From: an uncultured Lachnospiraceae bacterium
GTDB lineage: Bacteria; Bacillota; Clostridia; Lachnospirales; Lachnospiraceae
Assembly: GCA_947589315.1 (NCBI GenBank)
Contig: CANPZE010000005.1
Coordinates: 21,211-85,210, forward strand
Direction of reading: 5' to 3'
DNA length: 64,000 nucleotides
Numbering within the stretch: position 1 is the stretch's first letter; every line of letters begins with the position of its first letter. The position numbers and the translations under genes were made by a program. Below the pieces are notes generated by a model. The model saw nothing but the letters and a program-made list of their open reading frames with translations, was not told the DNA's origin and did not search any database. Below, in pieces: positions 27,120-35,377 of the stretch.

Positions 27120-28169
27120 ATGGCCAAACCGTCTGCCAGGAAAAAAAGATACTCTATCATACGCATATTCCTTTGGATACTTCTTCTTTTCCTGCTCCTC
27201 CTGAGCCTGGGAATCCTTTTTCTGGTATCCCGTCTCGAGACGATTGAAAATCATCCTTTGGAATCTGTGGCGGTGAATCAATTTACCGATGAAAATATAG
27301 GAGATTATATTAATATTGCGCTGTTTGGCGTAGATTCCCAGCAAAACGACCTGCAGGAGAACACCCGCAGCGACTCTATGATCATCGCCTCTGTCAACCG
27401 GAAGACCCATAAGGTGACGCTGACCTCCCTTTACCGGGATACCTATGTAGAGATCGAAGGGCACGGCATGACTAAGCTGAACCATGCCTATGCCTTTGGA
27501 GGGCCGGAACTTGCAGTGAATACTATCAATACTAATTTTGACCTCAATATCCAGGATTTTGTCACGGTCAATTTTATGGCTCTGGCTAATACCATTGACG
27601 CCCTGGGAGGCATCCGGATCAATATCACGGAAGAGGAATTGGATTGGGTCAATGCTTATTCCAAGGATGTGGCCCGGATCAACGGAACCAAATTCAAAAA
27701 GATCAAGAGGGCGGGTAAGCAGAAATTAAACGGAACACAGGCTACCGGCTACTGCCGGGTGCGCTATACCTCCGGAGGGGATTTTACCCGCGCCAAACGG
27801 CAGCGGCGGGTGATCATGGCAATCTTCCGAAAGGCAAAGAAGGCGGATCCTTTCACGTTACTGGAAGTGATGAATACCATCTTCCCCCAGATATACACCA
27901 GCCTGTCCACAAAGGATATGCTGGCATTGGCAAAATATCTCCCCTGGTATGAGATCGAGAACCAAAAGGGCTTTCCCTATGAATTGGACTGCCACAGGGC
28001 CGGAGACGGGATCTATTATGATTTTCCTGTCACGCTTACCACTAATGTGCAAAAACTGCATAAGAAGCTTTTTGGCACTAAAAATTACCAGCCCAGCCAG
28101 AAGGTTTCTGAAATTGATGCTGCCATCAGCCTGGACGCCGGTTCTTTATCTGCGGCTGGAGGATACTGA
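27120..28169 (+). CDS. LytR-CpsA-Psr (LCP) family wall glycopolymer ligase
   Basis: 349 residues from the ATG at 27120 after AGGAGG. A basic N-terminus and one membrane helix (about 10-35), then the LCP domain with the early Asp in GVDSQ, Arg/Asp in NTRSDSMIIASVN, SLYRDTYVEI, KLNHAYAFGG, and GYCRVRYTSGGDFTRAKRQRR. LCP proteins move glycopolymers from undecaprenyl pyrophosphate to peptidoglycan outside the membrane. It is placed directly after the priming transferase, so one gene starts and the other attaches a glycan. Confidence 0.93.
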   Translation: MAKPSARKKRYSIIRIFLWILLLFLLLLSLGILFLVSRLETIENHPLESVAVNQFTDENIGDYINIALFGVDSQQNDLQENTRSDSMIIASVNRKTHKVTLTSLYRDTYVEIEGHGMTKLNHAYAFGGPELAVNTINTNFDLNIQDFVTVNFMALANTIDALGGIRINITEEELDWVNAYSKDVARINGTKFKKIKRAGKQKLNGTQATGYCRVRYTSGGDFTRAKRQRRVIMAIFRKAKKADPFTLLEVMNTIFPQIYTSLSTKDMLALAKYLPWYEIENQKGFPYELDCHRAGDGIYYDFPVTLTTNVQKLHKKLFGTKNYQPSQKVSEIDAAISLDAGSLSAAGGY

Positions 28170-28253
28170 TCTGTGTACTCTGCGCCGGCTTGTGTCTGCG
28201 CTGCAACCGCAGGCCGGCCATGTACGAAAGCAGCGCAGAAATGAGGTATATTC

Positions 28254-29807
28254 ATGAAAATCCGAGGAAGACTAATCATAGCATTTCTGATCATCACTGC
28301 CTTCCCCTCTTTTCTGATGTCGGTATGCTTTAACTTTATTCTTTCCAATCAGAGCGCGCTCCTGGAGGAATCCTACCAGTCCAAGACCTCCGCTTCGAAC
28401 ATCCTGCTAAATCCGATACAGATTTTGTATACGATCACACAACAGGATTACGAGGATCTGGTTGCGCTGGCGGAAGACAGGCCGGATCAGCTTCTGGATA
28501 AAGAGTATCTGGCGCAGGCCAGCGAGGTACTGCAGCAGCGGGATTCCTTCCTGATCATACGCAGGAATGGGAAAGATTATTTTGTGGGCAATCAGACTCT
28601 TTACGAAAGCCTCGACACCCTTCCCGGCTTTGGCGGCTACACCCGGGGAGCCTCCACCATGCTCTTCCTGGATCCTTCTATTCCGGGACTGATCAAATCC
28701 AAAGATTTTTATTTTTCCAACCATGACCAGGGACAGCTCTTCCTGATCACAGACCTGACCCGGCTGCTCCCCCAATGGAAACGGTCCATTCAGGAATTGC
28801 TCCTGTGCCTTCTTGGGATCCTTCTGGTTACGGCATGCCTGTTAATCCTCTGGGTATACAACAGTATTGTAAAACCGCTGAATATTCTGCGCATTGCTAC
28901 CATGCAGATTGGCGCGGGCAATCTGGACTATCCGGTGCAGGTCAACTCAACGGACGAGATCGGGGAATTGTGCCAGGACTTTGAAGAAATGCGCATCCGG
29001 CTAAGGGAAATGATCAACGCCCGGATACGGTACGATGAGGATACCCGGGAAATGATCAGTAATATGGCCCACGATCTGCAGACCCCTATTACCTCTATTA
29101 AAGGATATGCAGAGGGAATTCTGGACGGCGTGGCTAACACGCCGCAGAAGCAAGAAAAATATGTTCGCACGATCCTGACTAAGGCGGTGGATATGAGCTA
29201 TCTGATCGATGAGCTGTCGGTCTTTGCCATAGTGGAAAAGAACTCCCTTCCCTACCATTTCATCCCCCTGTCCTTAAAGGAGTACTTTTCGGATTTTCTG
29301 GAGGATACCCGGCTGGATCTGGAGACTTTGAATATCCACCTGGAATATTTTAACACCACAGCGGAGGATACTGTCGTACTGGCTGACCCCGAACAGCTCA
29401 AACGGGTGCTAAATAATATTACGGGAAATGTAGTAAAATATATGGATAAACAGGAGGGACTGGTCACATTGCGTATCACAGACGGCGATGGCGAGCCGGA
29501 CTCCCAAAATGCTGCAGAATACGTATGCATTGAACTTACCGACAACGGCTCCGGCATTGCCGCCCAGGATCTTCCCCATGTATTCCGCCGCTTCTACCGG
29601 GGGGATATCTCCCGGAATTCCTCCCGCAGGGGAAGCGGGCTGGGGCTGGCCATTGTGGAACGTATTATCCATGACCATGGAGGCAGGGTATGGGCGCAAA
29701 GTACGCTGGGCCAGGGAACCAGTATTTTCTTCACGCTAAAAAAACAGGATAAGCAGGATGATGCTGCGGAAAGGGGTATGGAATATGGAAAGAATACTGA
29801 TCATTGA
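28254..29807 (+). CDS. Sensor histidine kinase
   Basis: 517 residues: N-terminal membrane helix (about 7-30), an extracytoplasmic sensor region to about 180, a second helix (about 183-205), HAMP, HisKA with phospho-acceptor H273 in MAHDLQTPITS, and an HATPase domain with N box (LNNITGNVVKYM), G1 DNGSGI and G2 GSGLGLAIVE. Relatives often follow envelope signals. It overlaps the response regulator by 23 bases. No ligand is evident. Confidence 0.93.
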   Translation: MKIRGRLIIAFLIITAFPSFLMSVCFNFILSNQSALLEESYQSKTSASNILLNPIQILYTITQQDYEDLVALAEDRPDQLLDKEYLAQASEVLQQRDSFLIIRRNGKDYFVGNQTLYESLDTLPGFGGYTRGASTMLFLDPSIPGLIKSKDFYFSNHDQGQLFLITDLTRLLPQWKRSIQELLLCLLGILLVTACLLILWVYNSIVKPLNILRIATMQIGAGNLDYPVQVNSTDEIGELCQDFEEMRIRLREMINARIRYDEDTREMISNMAHDLQTPITSIKGYAEGILDGVANTPQKQEKYVRTILTKAVDMSYLIDELSVFAIVEKNSLPYHFIPLSLKEYFSDFLEDTRLDLETLNIHLEYFNTTAEDTVVLADPEQLKRVLNNITGNVVKYMDKQEGLVTLRITDGDGEPDSQNAAEYVCIELTDNGSGIAAQDLPHVFRRFYRGDISRNSSRRGSGLGLAIVERIIHDHGGRVWAQSTLGQGTSIFFTLKKQDKQDDAAERGMEYGKNTDH

Positions 29808-30474
29808 GGATGAAGCGGCTATCGCCGAATTGGAAAAGGATTACCTGGAACTAAGTAATTTTGAGGTGACCCTGGAATCCGATGGAAGCGGAGGTGCAGC
29901 CCGGGCGCTGGCTGAGGACTTTGACCTGATCCTGCTGGATCTGATGCTGCCTGGCATGGATGGCTTTGAGATCTGTAAGCTGATCCGGGAGAAAAAGAAT
30001 ACCCCGATCATCATGGTATCTGCCAAAAAGGATGATATCGATAAGATCCGGGGGCTGGGGCTGGGCGCTGATGATTATATGACTAAGCCTTTCAGCCCAA
30101 GCGAGCTGGTGGCGAGGGTAAAGGCCCATCTGGCCCGTTATAAGCGCCTGACCTCCAATGGCGCCCAGAGCAATTCTATCATCGAGATCCGTGGGCTGAA
30201 GATCGACAAAACGGCCCGGCGGGTCTATGTCAACGAGGAGGAGAAGCCCTTTACTACGAAAGAATTTGATCTGCTTACCTTCCTGGCCCAGAATCCAAAC
30301 CATGTCTATACGAAAGAAGAGTTATTTAAAGAGATCTGGGAAATGGATTCTGTAGGAGATATCGCCACCGTCACAGTCCATATCAAAAAAATCCGGGAAA
30401 AGATCGAGGATTCTTCCTCTAATCCTCAATATATTGAAACCATATGGGGTGTGGGGTATCGTTTCAAGCTATGA
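29785..30474 (+). CDS. OmpR/PhoB-type response regulator
   Basis: 229 residues from the ATG at 29785 (MERILIIED), preferred to an upstream in-frame ATG. Receiver domain with acidic pair EDE, phosphorylation site D52 (LLDLMLPGMDG), Thr/Ser switch VSAK and K in TKPFSP, then a winged-helix DNA-binding domain ending WGVGYRFKL. It is the partner of the overlapping kinase. Targets are not shown, but the cluster suggests control of surface glycan genes. Confidence 0.95.
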   Translation: MERILIIEDEAAIAELEKDYLELSNFEVTLESDGSGGAARALAEDFDLILLDLMLPGMDGFEICKLIREKKNTPIIMVSAKKDDIDKIRGLGLGADDYMTKPFSPSELVARVKAHLARYKRLTSNGAQSNSIIEIRGLKIDKTARRVYVNEEEKPFTTKEFDLLTFLAQNPNHVYTKEELFKEIWEMDSVGDIATVTVHIKKIREKIEDSSSNPQYIETIWGVGYRFKL

Positions 30475-30551
30475 AATGCTTTACCAAATAATTTACATTT
30501 TCTTCACATATCCATCATGGTTCGTTCATAATTGAATTTTATAATGGGTTT

Positions 30552-30572
30552 TGTCAAATGATTCATTTGACA
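30552..30572. repeat. 9-bp inverted repeat in the gap after the response regulator
   Basis: TGTCAAATG (30552-30560) and CATTTGACA (30564-30572) with a three-base centre. A run of T lies about 15 bases further on plus. It could be an operator or part of a weak terminator. The gap 30475-30762 otherwise holds only the terminator listed next. Confidence 0.4.
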
Positions 30573-30604
30573 GTGCTTAAAATTTTTTCATACCTTCTCC
30601 TTTA

Positions 30605-30636
30605 AAGAGCTGTCAACAGGGCAGCTCTTATTGTTT
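30605..30636 (+). terminator. Rho-independent terminator after the two-component genes
   Basis: AAGAGCTG (30605-30612) pairs with CAGCTCTT (30622-30629) around a nine-base loop, followed by ATTGTTTT. It probably ends the plus-strand operon that begins at 25630, although it lies 130 bases past the last stop. Confidence 0.7.
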
Positions 30637-30762
30637 TGGAGACGGGGCTACCGTCCCTTTTGCTCTGGATATTCCTGTAAACCTTTGTCTTTCCGAATAT
30701 TTTTCTCTTTTTTCCGCACAATAATGTTACATAACATCGGTATTACAAAGGAGGTTCCTGCC

Positions 30763-31884
30763 ATGAAATTCCCTCACTCTTCCCTGCCTTTTCCCCAGAA
30801 GCACCCTCTCTGGTACCAGTTCTTGCTGCTGGCATTTATTACACTCCTTGTCTTTTTTAGTTTCCGCTATCTGCTGCCCCTGGTGGCCCCCTTCGTTATT
30901 GCTTATCTGCTGATGCGTTCCCTGCTTCCGGCAACCCGTTTCCTGCGCCAACGCTGGCATTTCCCCTCCTGGCTCTCCTACGCCTCTACCCTGATTCTGT
31001 TTTTCTGCCTGCTGGGCGGCGGATTTCTTCTGCTGCTTTGGAAGCTGTTACAGCAGCTGCGCCTTTTATTCTGTAATTTCCCCATTTATTATCAATTGTG
31101 GCAGCAGACCTTTTCCAGACAGTCCCAGCGTCTGTGCCACTGCCTGGATGCGTTCTTCTCCATGGAGACTGGCACCTCCATGAAATTTCTTGGCAGACAT
31201 ATGGATAAGATGATCAACAGCTGTAATGACTTGATCTCCACCCATGCCAGCTCCTTTTTGTCCGGCTGCTTTTCCGGCTCTCTTCATTTTCTGGCCATTC
31301 TTTTCATCGTGATCATCAGCATGATCATCCTTTGCAAGGATATGGCCCCCCTGCACGAAGCCTGCCGCCGCAGCTCTTATTATGGGATCCTCCATGAGAT
31401 CGGCTGCACATTAAAAAAGACCGGGCTAGCCTATCTGAAGTCCCAGTGCATTATTATTGCTGTCATCTGGTTCGTTTGCAGCTGCGGCCTGTTCCTGATC
31501 CACAATCCTTATGGGATTATTATCGGACTGGCCATCGCCCTGTTCGATGCCTTTCCTGTGCTGGGCAGCGGTATGATCCTGCTGCCCTGGGCTGTTTACT
31601 ATATTTTCCAGGGCAATTATCTGTCTGCCGCTATCTTGCTCACTGTTCTCGTCCTGAATATCTTTCTTCGGGAACTTTTGGAAGCAAAGCTGATGGGAAA
31701 TAAAATGGGCATGATCCCTTTTGCTATGTTGGTCTCTATCTATGTAGGGATCTATCTCTTCGGAATCTGCGGGATCTTCCTGGGCCCCTTTGGATTTATC
31801 CTGATCCAGACCATATACAGCATTGCTTCCCACTGGCTTACTCCTCCACCTGGAGAAAGTCCAGAAGCTCCTGAGCCTGAGTGA
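30763..31884 (+). CDS. ytvI: AI-2E/YtvI-type sporulation membrane permease
   Basis: 373 residues from the ATG at 30763, which follows AAAGGAGG; a 44-residue in-frame extension upstream lacks a ribosome site. Eight or so membrane segments and the PerM/AI-2E family pattern with ALFDAFPVLGSGMILLPWAVYYIFQG near residue 260 and the conserved KLMGNKMGMIPFAML segment. YtvI-type members are found in spore formers; their transport role is not settled. The last 47 bases overlap the convergent HAD gene. Confidence 0.8.
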   Translation: MKFPHSSLPFPQKHPLWYQFLLLAFITLLVFFSFRYLLPLVAPFVIAYLLMRSLLPATRFLRQRWHFPSWLSYASTLILFFCLLGGGFLLLLWKLLQQLRLLFCNFPIYYQLWQQTFSRQSQRLCHCLDAFFSMETGTSMKFLGRHMDKMINSCNDLISTHASSFLSGCFSGSLHFLAILFIVIISMIILCKDMAPLHEACRRSSYYGILHEIGCTLKKTGLAYLKSQCIIIAVIWFVCSCGLFLIHNPYGIIIGLAIALFDAFPVLGSGMILLPWAVYYIFQGNYLSAAILLTVLVLNIFLRELLEAKLMGNKMGMIPFAMLVSIYVGIYLFGICGIFLGPFGFILIQTIYSIASHWLTPPPGESPEAPEPE

Positions 31885-32509
31885 TAATCTTCATCGGATG
31901 TAATTTCTTCAGAAGCTCCTGGCTCCGAAATCCCCATCCCACCAGGACGCAATCGAGCCCGGCATGATCTGCCGTAGCCTTGTCTACGTCAGAATCCCCC
32001 ACATACAACGCCTCTTCCGGGGCAAGCCCCAGCTGCTCCAATGCATCATATACGGAATCTGGCGCCGGTTTCGTCCGCCTTCCCTCTTTCTGTCCAATGG
32101 CGATGCTGATATATTCCTGAAAAAATTGTTGATTCAATTCCGCCACTGCCTGGTGATTCTTATTGGAAACGATCGCCAGGGAGTACCCTGCGCGGCTCAG
32201 CTGCTCCAAGAGTTCCGGGATCCCCGGATAGGGACCTGTACGGATCCGGCAATGTCCCGTATAATATTTGCGGAAATCCTCAAATATTTTCTCAAAATCA
32301 GAATGCTGCTCTCCCTGGGGCACGCTCCTGGCTACCAGCTTCCGGATCCCATTGCCGGCATAACTTTTGATCTGTTCTACAGTCTTAGTATCAAAATGGT
32401 ATTTTCTCATAACATAGTTTATAGCTCCGGCCAGATCTTCACTGGTATCCAGCAGGGTCCCGTCCAGGTCAAACAGGATCCCTCTGTATTTTTTCCCCAT
32501 TGTTTCCAT
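31838..32509 (-). CDS. HAD-superfamily phosphatase (phosphoglycolate phosphatase-like)
   Basis: 223 residues starting at the ATG at 32509 after GGGAGG. HAD motifs: DLDGTLLDT (nucleophile Asp and acid Asp), Ser/Thr in IVSNKNH, Lys in KPAPDS and the acidic pair YVGDSDVDKATA. Cap type resembles Gph/PpaX enzymes that act on phosphoglycolate or pyrophosphate. The substrate is not determined. Its 3' end overlaps the convergent permease gene. Confidence 0.88.
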   Translation of the reverse strand: METMGKKYRGILFDLDGTLLDTSEDLAGAINYVMRKYHFDTKTVEQIKSYAGNGIRKLVARSVPQGEQHSDFEKIFEDFRKYYTGHCRIRTGPYPGIPELLEQLSRAGYSLAIVSNKNHQAVAELNQQFFQEYISIAIGQKEGRRTKPAPDSVYDALEQLGLAPEEALYVGDSDVDKATADHAGLDCVLVGWGFRSQELLKKLHPMKIITQAQELLDFLQVEE

Positions 32510-32575
32510 AGCAGTCCTCCCTGTTTCTTTTCTCTTGCCTGCTCCCACTGCGTCTGCTCCAACTGCCGGCCATTG

Positions 32576-33688
32576 TTAAATGGCCTTCCGCATAGCCGTT
32601 TTCTCCCGGGCAGCGCTCTGTTCGTCCCACATGCGGAAGCCCTCCTTTAATTCTTCCATCAGCTCCGGCACTGTAGTCATCCGGTCGATTCTTCCCACAT
32701 TGGAACCACAGAACAGCAGCCCATGATCGATATCACCGGTAACGGCATTGACCAGGGCCTGCGTAATGCAGTAGGGAATGGCATCCGGCTTACAGTTGGC
32801 CATGCAGCCATAGCATTTTGCCACGGGAATCCTCCCTTGCTTTACCCGCTGAAGAAAGGGATTATTCAAGGCGCGCCCAGGCATTCCTACCGGGCTCTGG
32901 ATAATCTCCACATCCTCCGGCGCAGCATGAATATATGCTTCTTTGTATGCAATATCGGCGTCACATTCCTCTGTCACCACAAAGCGGGTAGCCACCTGGA
33001 CGCCGTCTGCGCCCAGAGCCATGGCATGCGCCACATCTTCTGCGGTAAAAATCCCCCCGGCCACGATCACCGGGATCTTTCTCTGAAACTCTTCCTCATA
33101 CCGCTTTACTACCTCCCGGATCTTCCGGATCTCCTGGTCGTAATCTATCTTGTCTATCTGCGCCAGCTGTTCCCGGCAAAAGCCCAGATGTCCTCCTGCC
33201 TTTGGTCCCTCAATCACAATGAAATCTGCCGTAGTATTGTATTTTTTCATCCAACGCTTTAACAGGATGCTGGCCGCCTTTTCTGAGGATATGACCGGGG
33301 CGATCTTGGTATCGCTCCCTTCTGTCAGTTTGGGCAGCGTTGCCGGCAGGCCTGCGCCGCTGACTATCACATCCGCTCCCGCCTGGACTGCCGCAGCCAC
33401 ATGTTCTTCGTAATCTCGCAATGCCACCATGATATTAGCGCCCACCAGACCTCCTCTGGACTGCTCCTTCGCCAGCCGGATATGCTTCTCGATAGCCCGT
33501 TGGTTGTATCCTCTTTGGTCCCTGTCAAAGCCTTCCTCATCATATCCAATCTGAGCCGTTGAAATCAACCCCACGCCTCCCTGGGCCGCCACGGCTCCGG
33601 CCAGCCTGGACCGGCTTACGCCTACTCCCATGCCGCCTTGTATAATGGGCACCTGCGCTGTCTTATTCCCAATCTGTAATGCTTGCAT
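32576..33688 (-). CDS. NAD(P)H-dependent flavin oxidoreductase (nitronate monooxygenase family)
   Basis: A 370-residue TIM-barrel FMN protein. FMN-binding features: IIQGGMGVGVS at the N-terminus, GLPATLP, VIEGPKAGGHLGF near 160, and VAGGIFTAEDVAHAMALGADGVQVATRFV. The C-terminal third carries Cys residues (CYGCMANC) and a CGSNVGRI block common in clostridial members. The family includes nitronate monooxygenase and FabK-like enoyl reductases; the GGH motif favours the former, but no fab genes are near. Activity is uncertain. Confidence 0.8.
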   Translation of the reverse strand: MQALQIGNKTAQVPIIQGGMGVGVSRSRLAGAVAAQGGVGLISTAQIGYDEEGFDRDQRGYNQRAIEKHIRLAKEQSRGGLVGANIMVALRDYEEHVAAAVQAGADVIVSGAGLPATLPKLTEGSDTKIAPVISSEKAASILLKRWMKKYNTTADFIVIEGPKAGGHLGFCREQLAQIDKIDYDQEIRKIREVVKRYEEEFQRKIPVIVAGGIFTAEDVAHAMALGADGVQVATRFVVTEECDADIAYKEAYIHAAPEDVEIIQSPVGMPGRALNNPFLQRVKQGRIPVAKCYGCMANCKPDAIPYCITQALVNAVTGDIDHGLLFCGSNVGRIDRMTTVPELMEELKEGFRMWDEQSAAREKTAMRKAI

Positions 33689-33945
33689 GTTATTTCTCCT
33701 CCCTGCTCTGCAATTCCATATCTGCTACTCTGCATACTACTGTAATACGTTAAAGGTTTTCTTGTCAAGATTTATCAGTATCTTTCTTCTTGTTACATGG
33801 TTTTTGATACTATATCCCGGTCTTTCTTTTTATTTTTTACAAAGATTTCTGAAATTATCAAGAAAACATCACAATTCTATGTTACAATAGGTTCATCGGA
33901 TTGCCGACACAGAATAAACTAGAAAGAAAGGTATGGTTACAAATT

Positions 33946-34482
33946 ATGAAAAAAGAAAACAGGCAAAAAGCAAAGGAACTTCGGGCAAAACAGCGGGCAA
34001 AGAAGGCTCGTCAGGCAGCTCTGAAACGAGCAGGCCTGATCGCCATTCCGGTGGTCATCGTCCTGTTGGTCCTGATACTGGCTTTCAATAACTCTGACCG
34101 CTCCACGAACGGCACACAGGCTAATACATCCACAGATACCTCTTCGGAAAGTACAGCGGATATCTCCTCGGAAGAGAATACTACTCCTACCTTAAATAAG
34201 GATTCTTCTCTGAAGGTAGAGGATGGAGATCTGGTGAATATCGATTATGTGGGAACTGTCGATGGTGTAGAATTTCAGGGAGGCAATACGTTAGGAGAAG
34301 GCGCCGACTTACAGATCGGTTCCCATACCTATATTGATGATTTTGAAGAGCAGCTGATCGGTCATAATGTGGGAGATACGGTAAAGGTAAAAGTCACCTT
34401 TCCCAAGAATTATGGCAACGATCAGTTAAATGGCAAAGATGCTGTATTTAAAACGGTCATTAATGGGATTTATAATAAATAG
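33946..34482 (+). CDS. Membrane-anchored FKBP-type peptidyl-prolyl isomerase
   Basis: 178 residues from the ATG at 33946. A very basic N-terminus (Lys/Arg/Ala-rich, 1-25), one membrane helix (about 28-46), a Ser/Thr-rich linker, and a C-terminal FKBP domain (about 93-175: GDLVNIDYVGTVDGVEF, LGEGADLQIGSHTYIDDFEEQL, VTFPKNYG). It should help fold exported proteins. The nearest AAAGG lies 14 bases upstream, more than usual. The M15 peptidase gene starts 12 bases after its stop. Confidence 0.85.
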   Translation: MKKENRQKAKELRAKQRAKKARQAALKRAGLIAIPVVIVLLVLILAFNNSDRSTNGTQANTSTDTSSESTADISSEENTTPTLNKDSSLKVEDGDLVNIDYVGTVDGVEFQGGNTLGEGADLQIGSHTYIDDFEEQLIGHNVGDTVKVKVTFPKNYGNDQLNGKDAVFKTVINGIYNK

Positions 34483-34493
34483 CAGGAGGCTTT

Positions 34494-35201
34494 ATGAAGG
34501 TCAGATCTTTTTATGCGGCGGCATTTACCGGACTTTGCATGGCTATGCTGCTCAACTCCGGCGCAGCAGCGGCGTATCGATACCGCCCCGGCTTTACCAG
34601 CCAGAAGCTGCCCCGCTCTGTAAAGCAGCGGATTACCGGCTGCTCCTACCCCAGGAATAATTATTCCAGGAATAACTCTTCCAGGAATAACTCCCTGATC
34701 CAATATAAGGAATTGCGCTATCTGAAGATGCGTTATATTGATTTCCAAGGCAATACCCGGAACGGAGAAATGATCGTCCATAAAAAGATCGCCCGCAAGA
34801 CGCTGAAAATCTTTTACCGGCTCTATCAGATGGAATATCCGATCCAAAAAATGAAGCTGGTAGATGAATACCAGGCAGACGATGAACAGTCTATGGCGGC
34901 CAACAATACCTCAGCCTTCAATTACCGCATGATCGCCGGCACCAACCGCCTGTCCAAGCATGGTTACGGCCTGGCTATCGATATCAATCCCAGAATTAAT
35001 CCCTGCGTAACGGCTTCTGCCGTATCTCCTTCTAACGGAAGGGCTTATACGGAACGAAAGCCCTCCCTGTGCAAAGGAAAATACAGAGATTACATGATCC
35101 ATAAGGGGGATCCTGTCTACCGTCTTTTTCGGAGATATGGCTTCTCCTGGGGCGGGGATTGGAAGTCTAAAAAAGATTATCAGCACTTTGAATGGCAGTG
35201 A
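34494..35201 (+). CDS. Exported M15-family peptidase (VanY/endolysin-like)
   Basis: 235 residues with a signal peptide (about 1-24, KVRSFYAAAFTGLCMAMLLNSGAAAA). The catalytic zinc motifs of M15 peptidases are in SKHGYGLAIDINP (His and Asp) and the terminal QHFEW (His). It should cut peptidoglycan stem peptides (D-Ala-D-Ala or L-Ala-D-Glu). A 15-bp tandem repeat encodes RNNYS/RNNSS units before the domain. Co-transcription with the FKBP gene is likely. The 3' end overlaps the convergent Cys-rich gene by 22 bases. Confidence 0.85.
   Translation: MKVRSFYAAAFTGLCMAMLLNSGAAAAYRYRPGFTSQKLPRSVKQRITGCSYPRNNYSRNNSSRNNSLIQYKELRYLKMRYIDFQGNTRNGEMIVHKKIARKTLKIFYRLYQMEYPIQKMKLVDEYQADDEQSMAANNTSAFNYRMIAGTNRLSKHGYGLAIDINPRINPCVTASAVSPSNGRAYTERKPSLCKGKYRDYMIHKGDPVYRLFRRYGFSWGGDWKSKKDYQHFEWQ
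34651..34695 (+). repeat. 15-bp tandem repeat, three copies, inside the M15 peptidase gene
   Basis: Units begin CCAGGAATAA at 34651, 34666 and 34681, differing only at the ends. Being a multiple of three it keeps frame and encodes repeated xRNNS pentapeptides in a linker. Copy number could vary by slippage without breaking the gene. Confidence 0.85.
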
Positions 35202-35326
35202 CCGCCACAGTGTTTACAATCTCCTCCACAGGAAAGGGACTTCCCCTGCCTGACATCCTTCACCATGCTGCGAATAGCCAAGGCAATGACGCCGGCCAGT
35301 GTCAATCCTACGATCCATGTTCCCAT
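35180..35326 (-). CDS. FeoB-associated Cys-rich small membrane protein
   Basis: 48 residues from the ATG at 35326 (AGGAGG eight bases upstream). One membrane helix (about 2-19), a short basic stretch, then a Cys/His cluster (CGGDCKHCGGHCHSKC). This architecture is that of FeoB-associated Cys-rich membrane proteins, sometimes seen as the FeoC position in Firmicutes. It likely binds iron or a Fe-S cluster near FeoB. It lies 51 bases downstream of feoB on the same strand. Confidence 0.85.
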   Translation of the reverse strand: MGTWIVGLTLAGVIALAIRSMVKDVRQGKSLSCGGDCKHCGGHCHSKC

Positions 35327-35377
35327 ATTATCCGCCTCCTGTCTATAACCTGTCGATTTTATCATTTTCTTTTTTAT

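Noticed and set aside
31426..31833. 135-codon minus-strand ORF inside the YtvI gene
   Set aside because: Composition (Gln/Asp/His rich) is that of the antisense of a hydrophobic gene; no ribosome site.
33933..34091. Alternative frame MVTNYEKRKQ at the FKBP start
   Set aside because: A 52-codon frame with no fold-like content that overlaps the FKBP frame, and its ATG is too close to the AAAGG.
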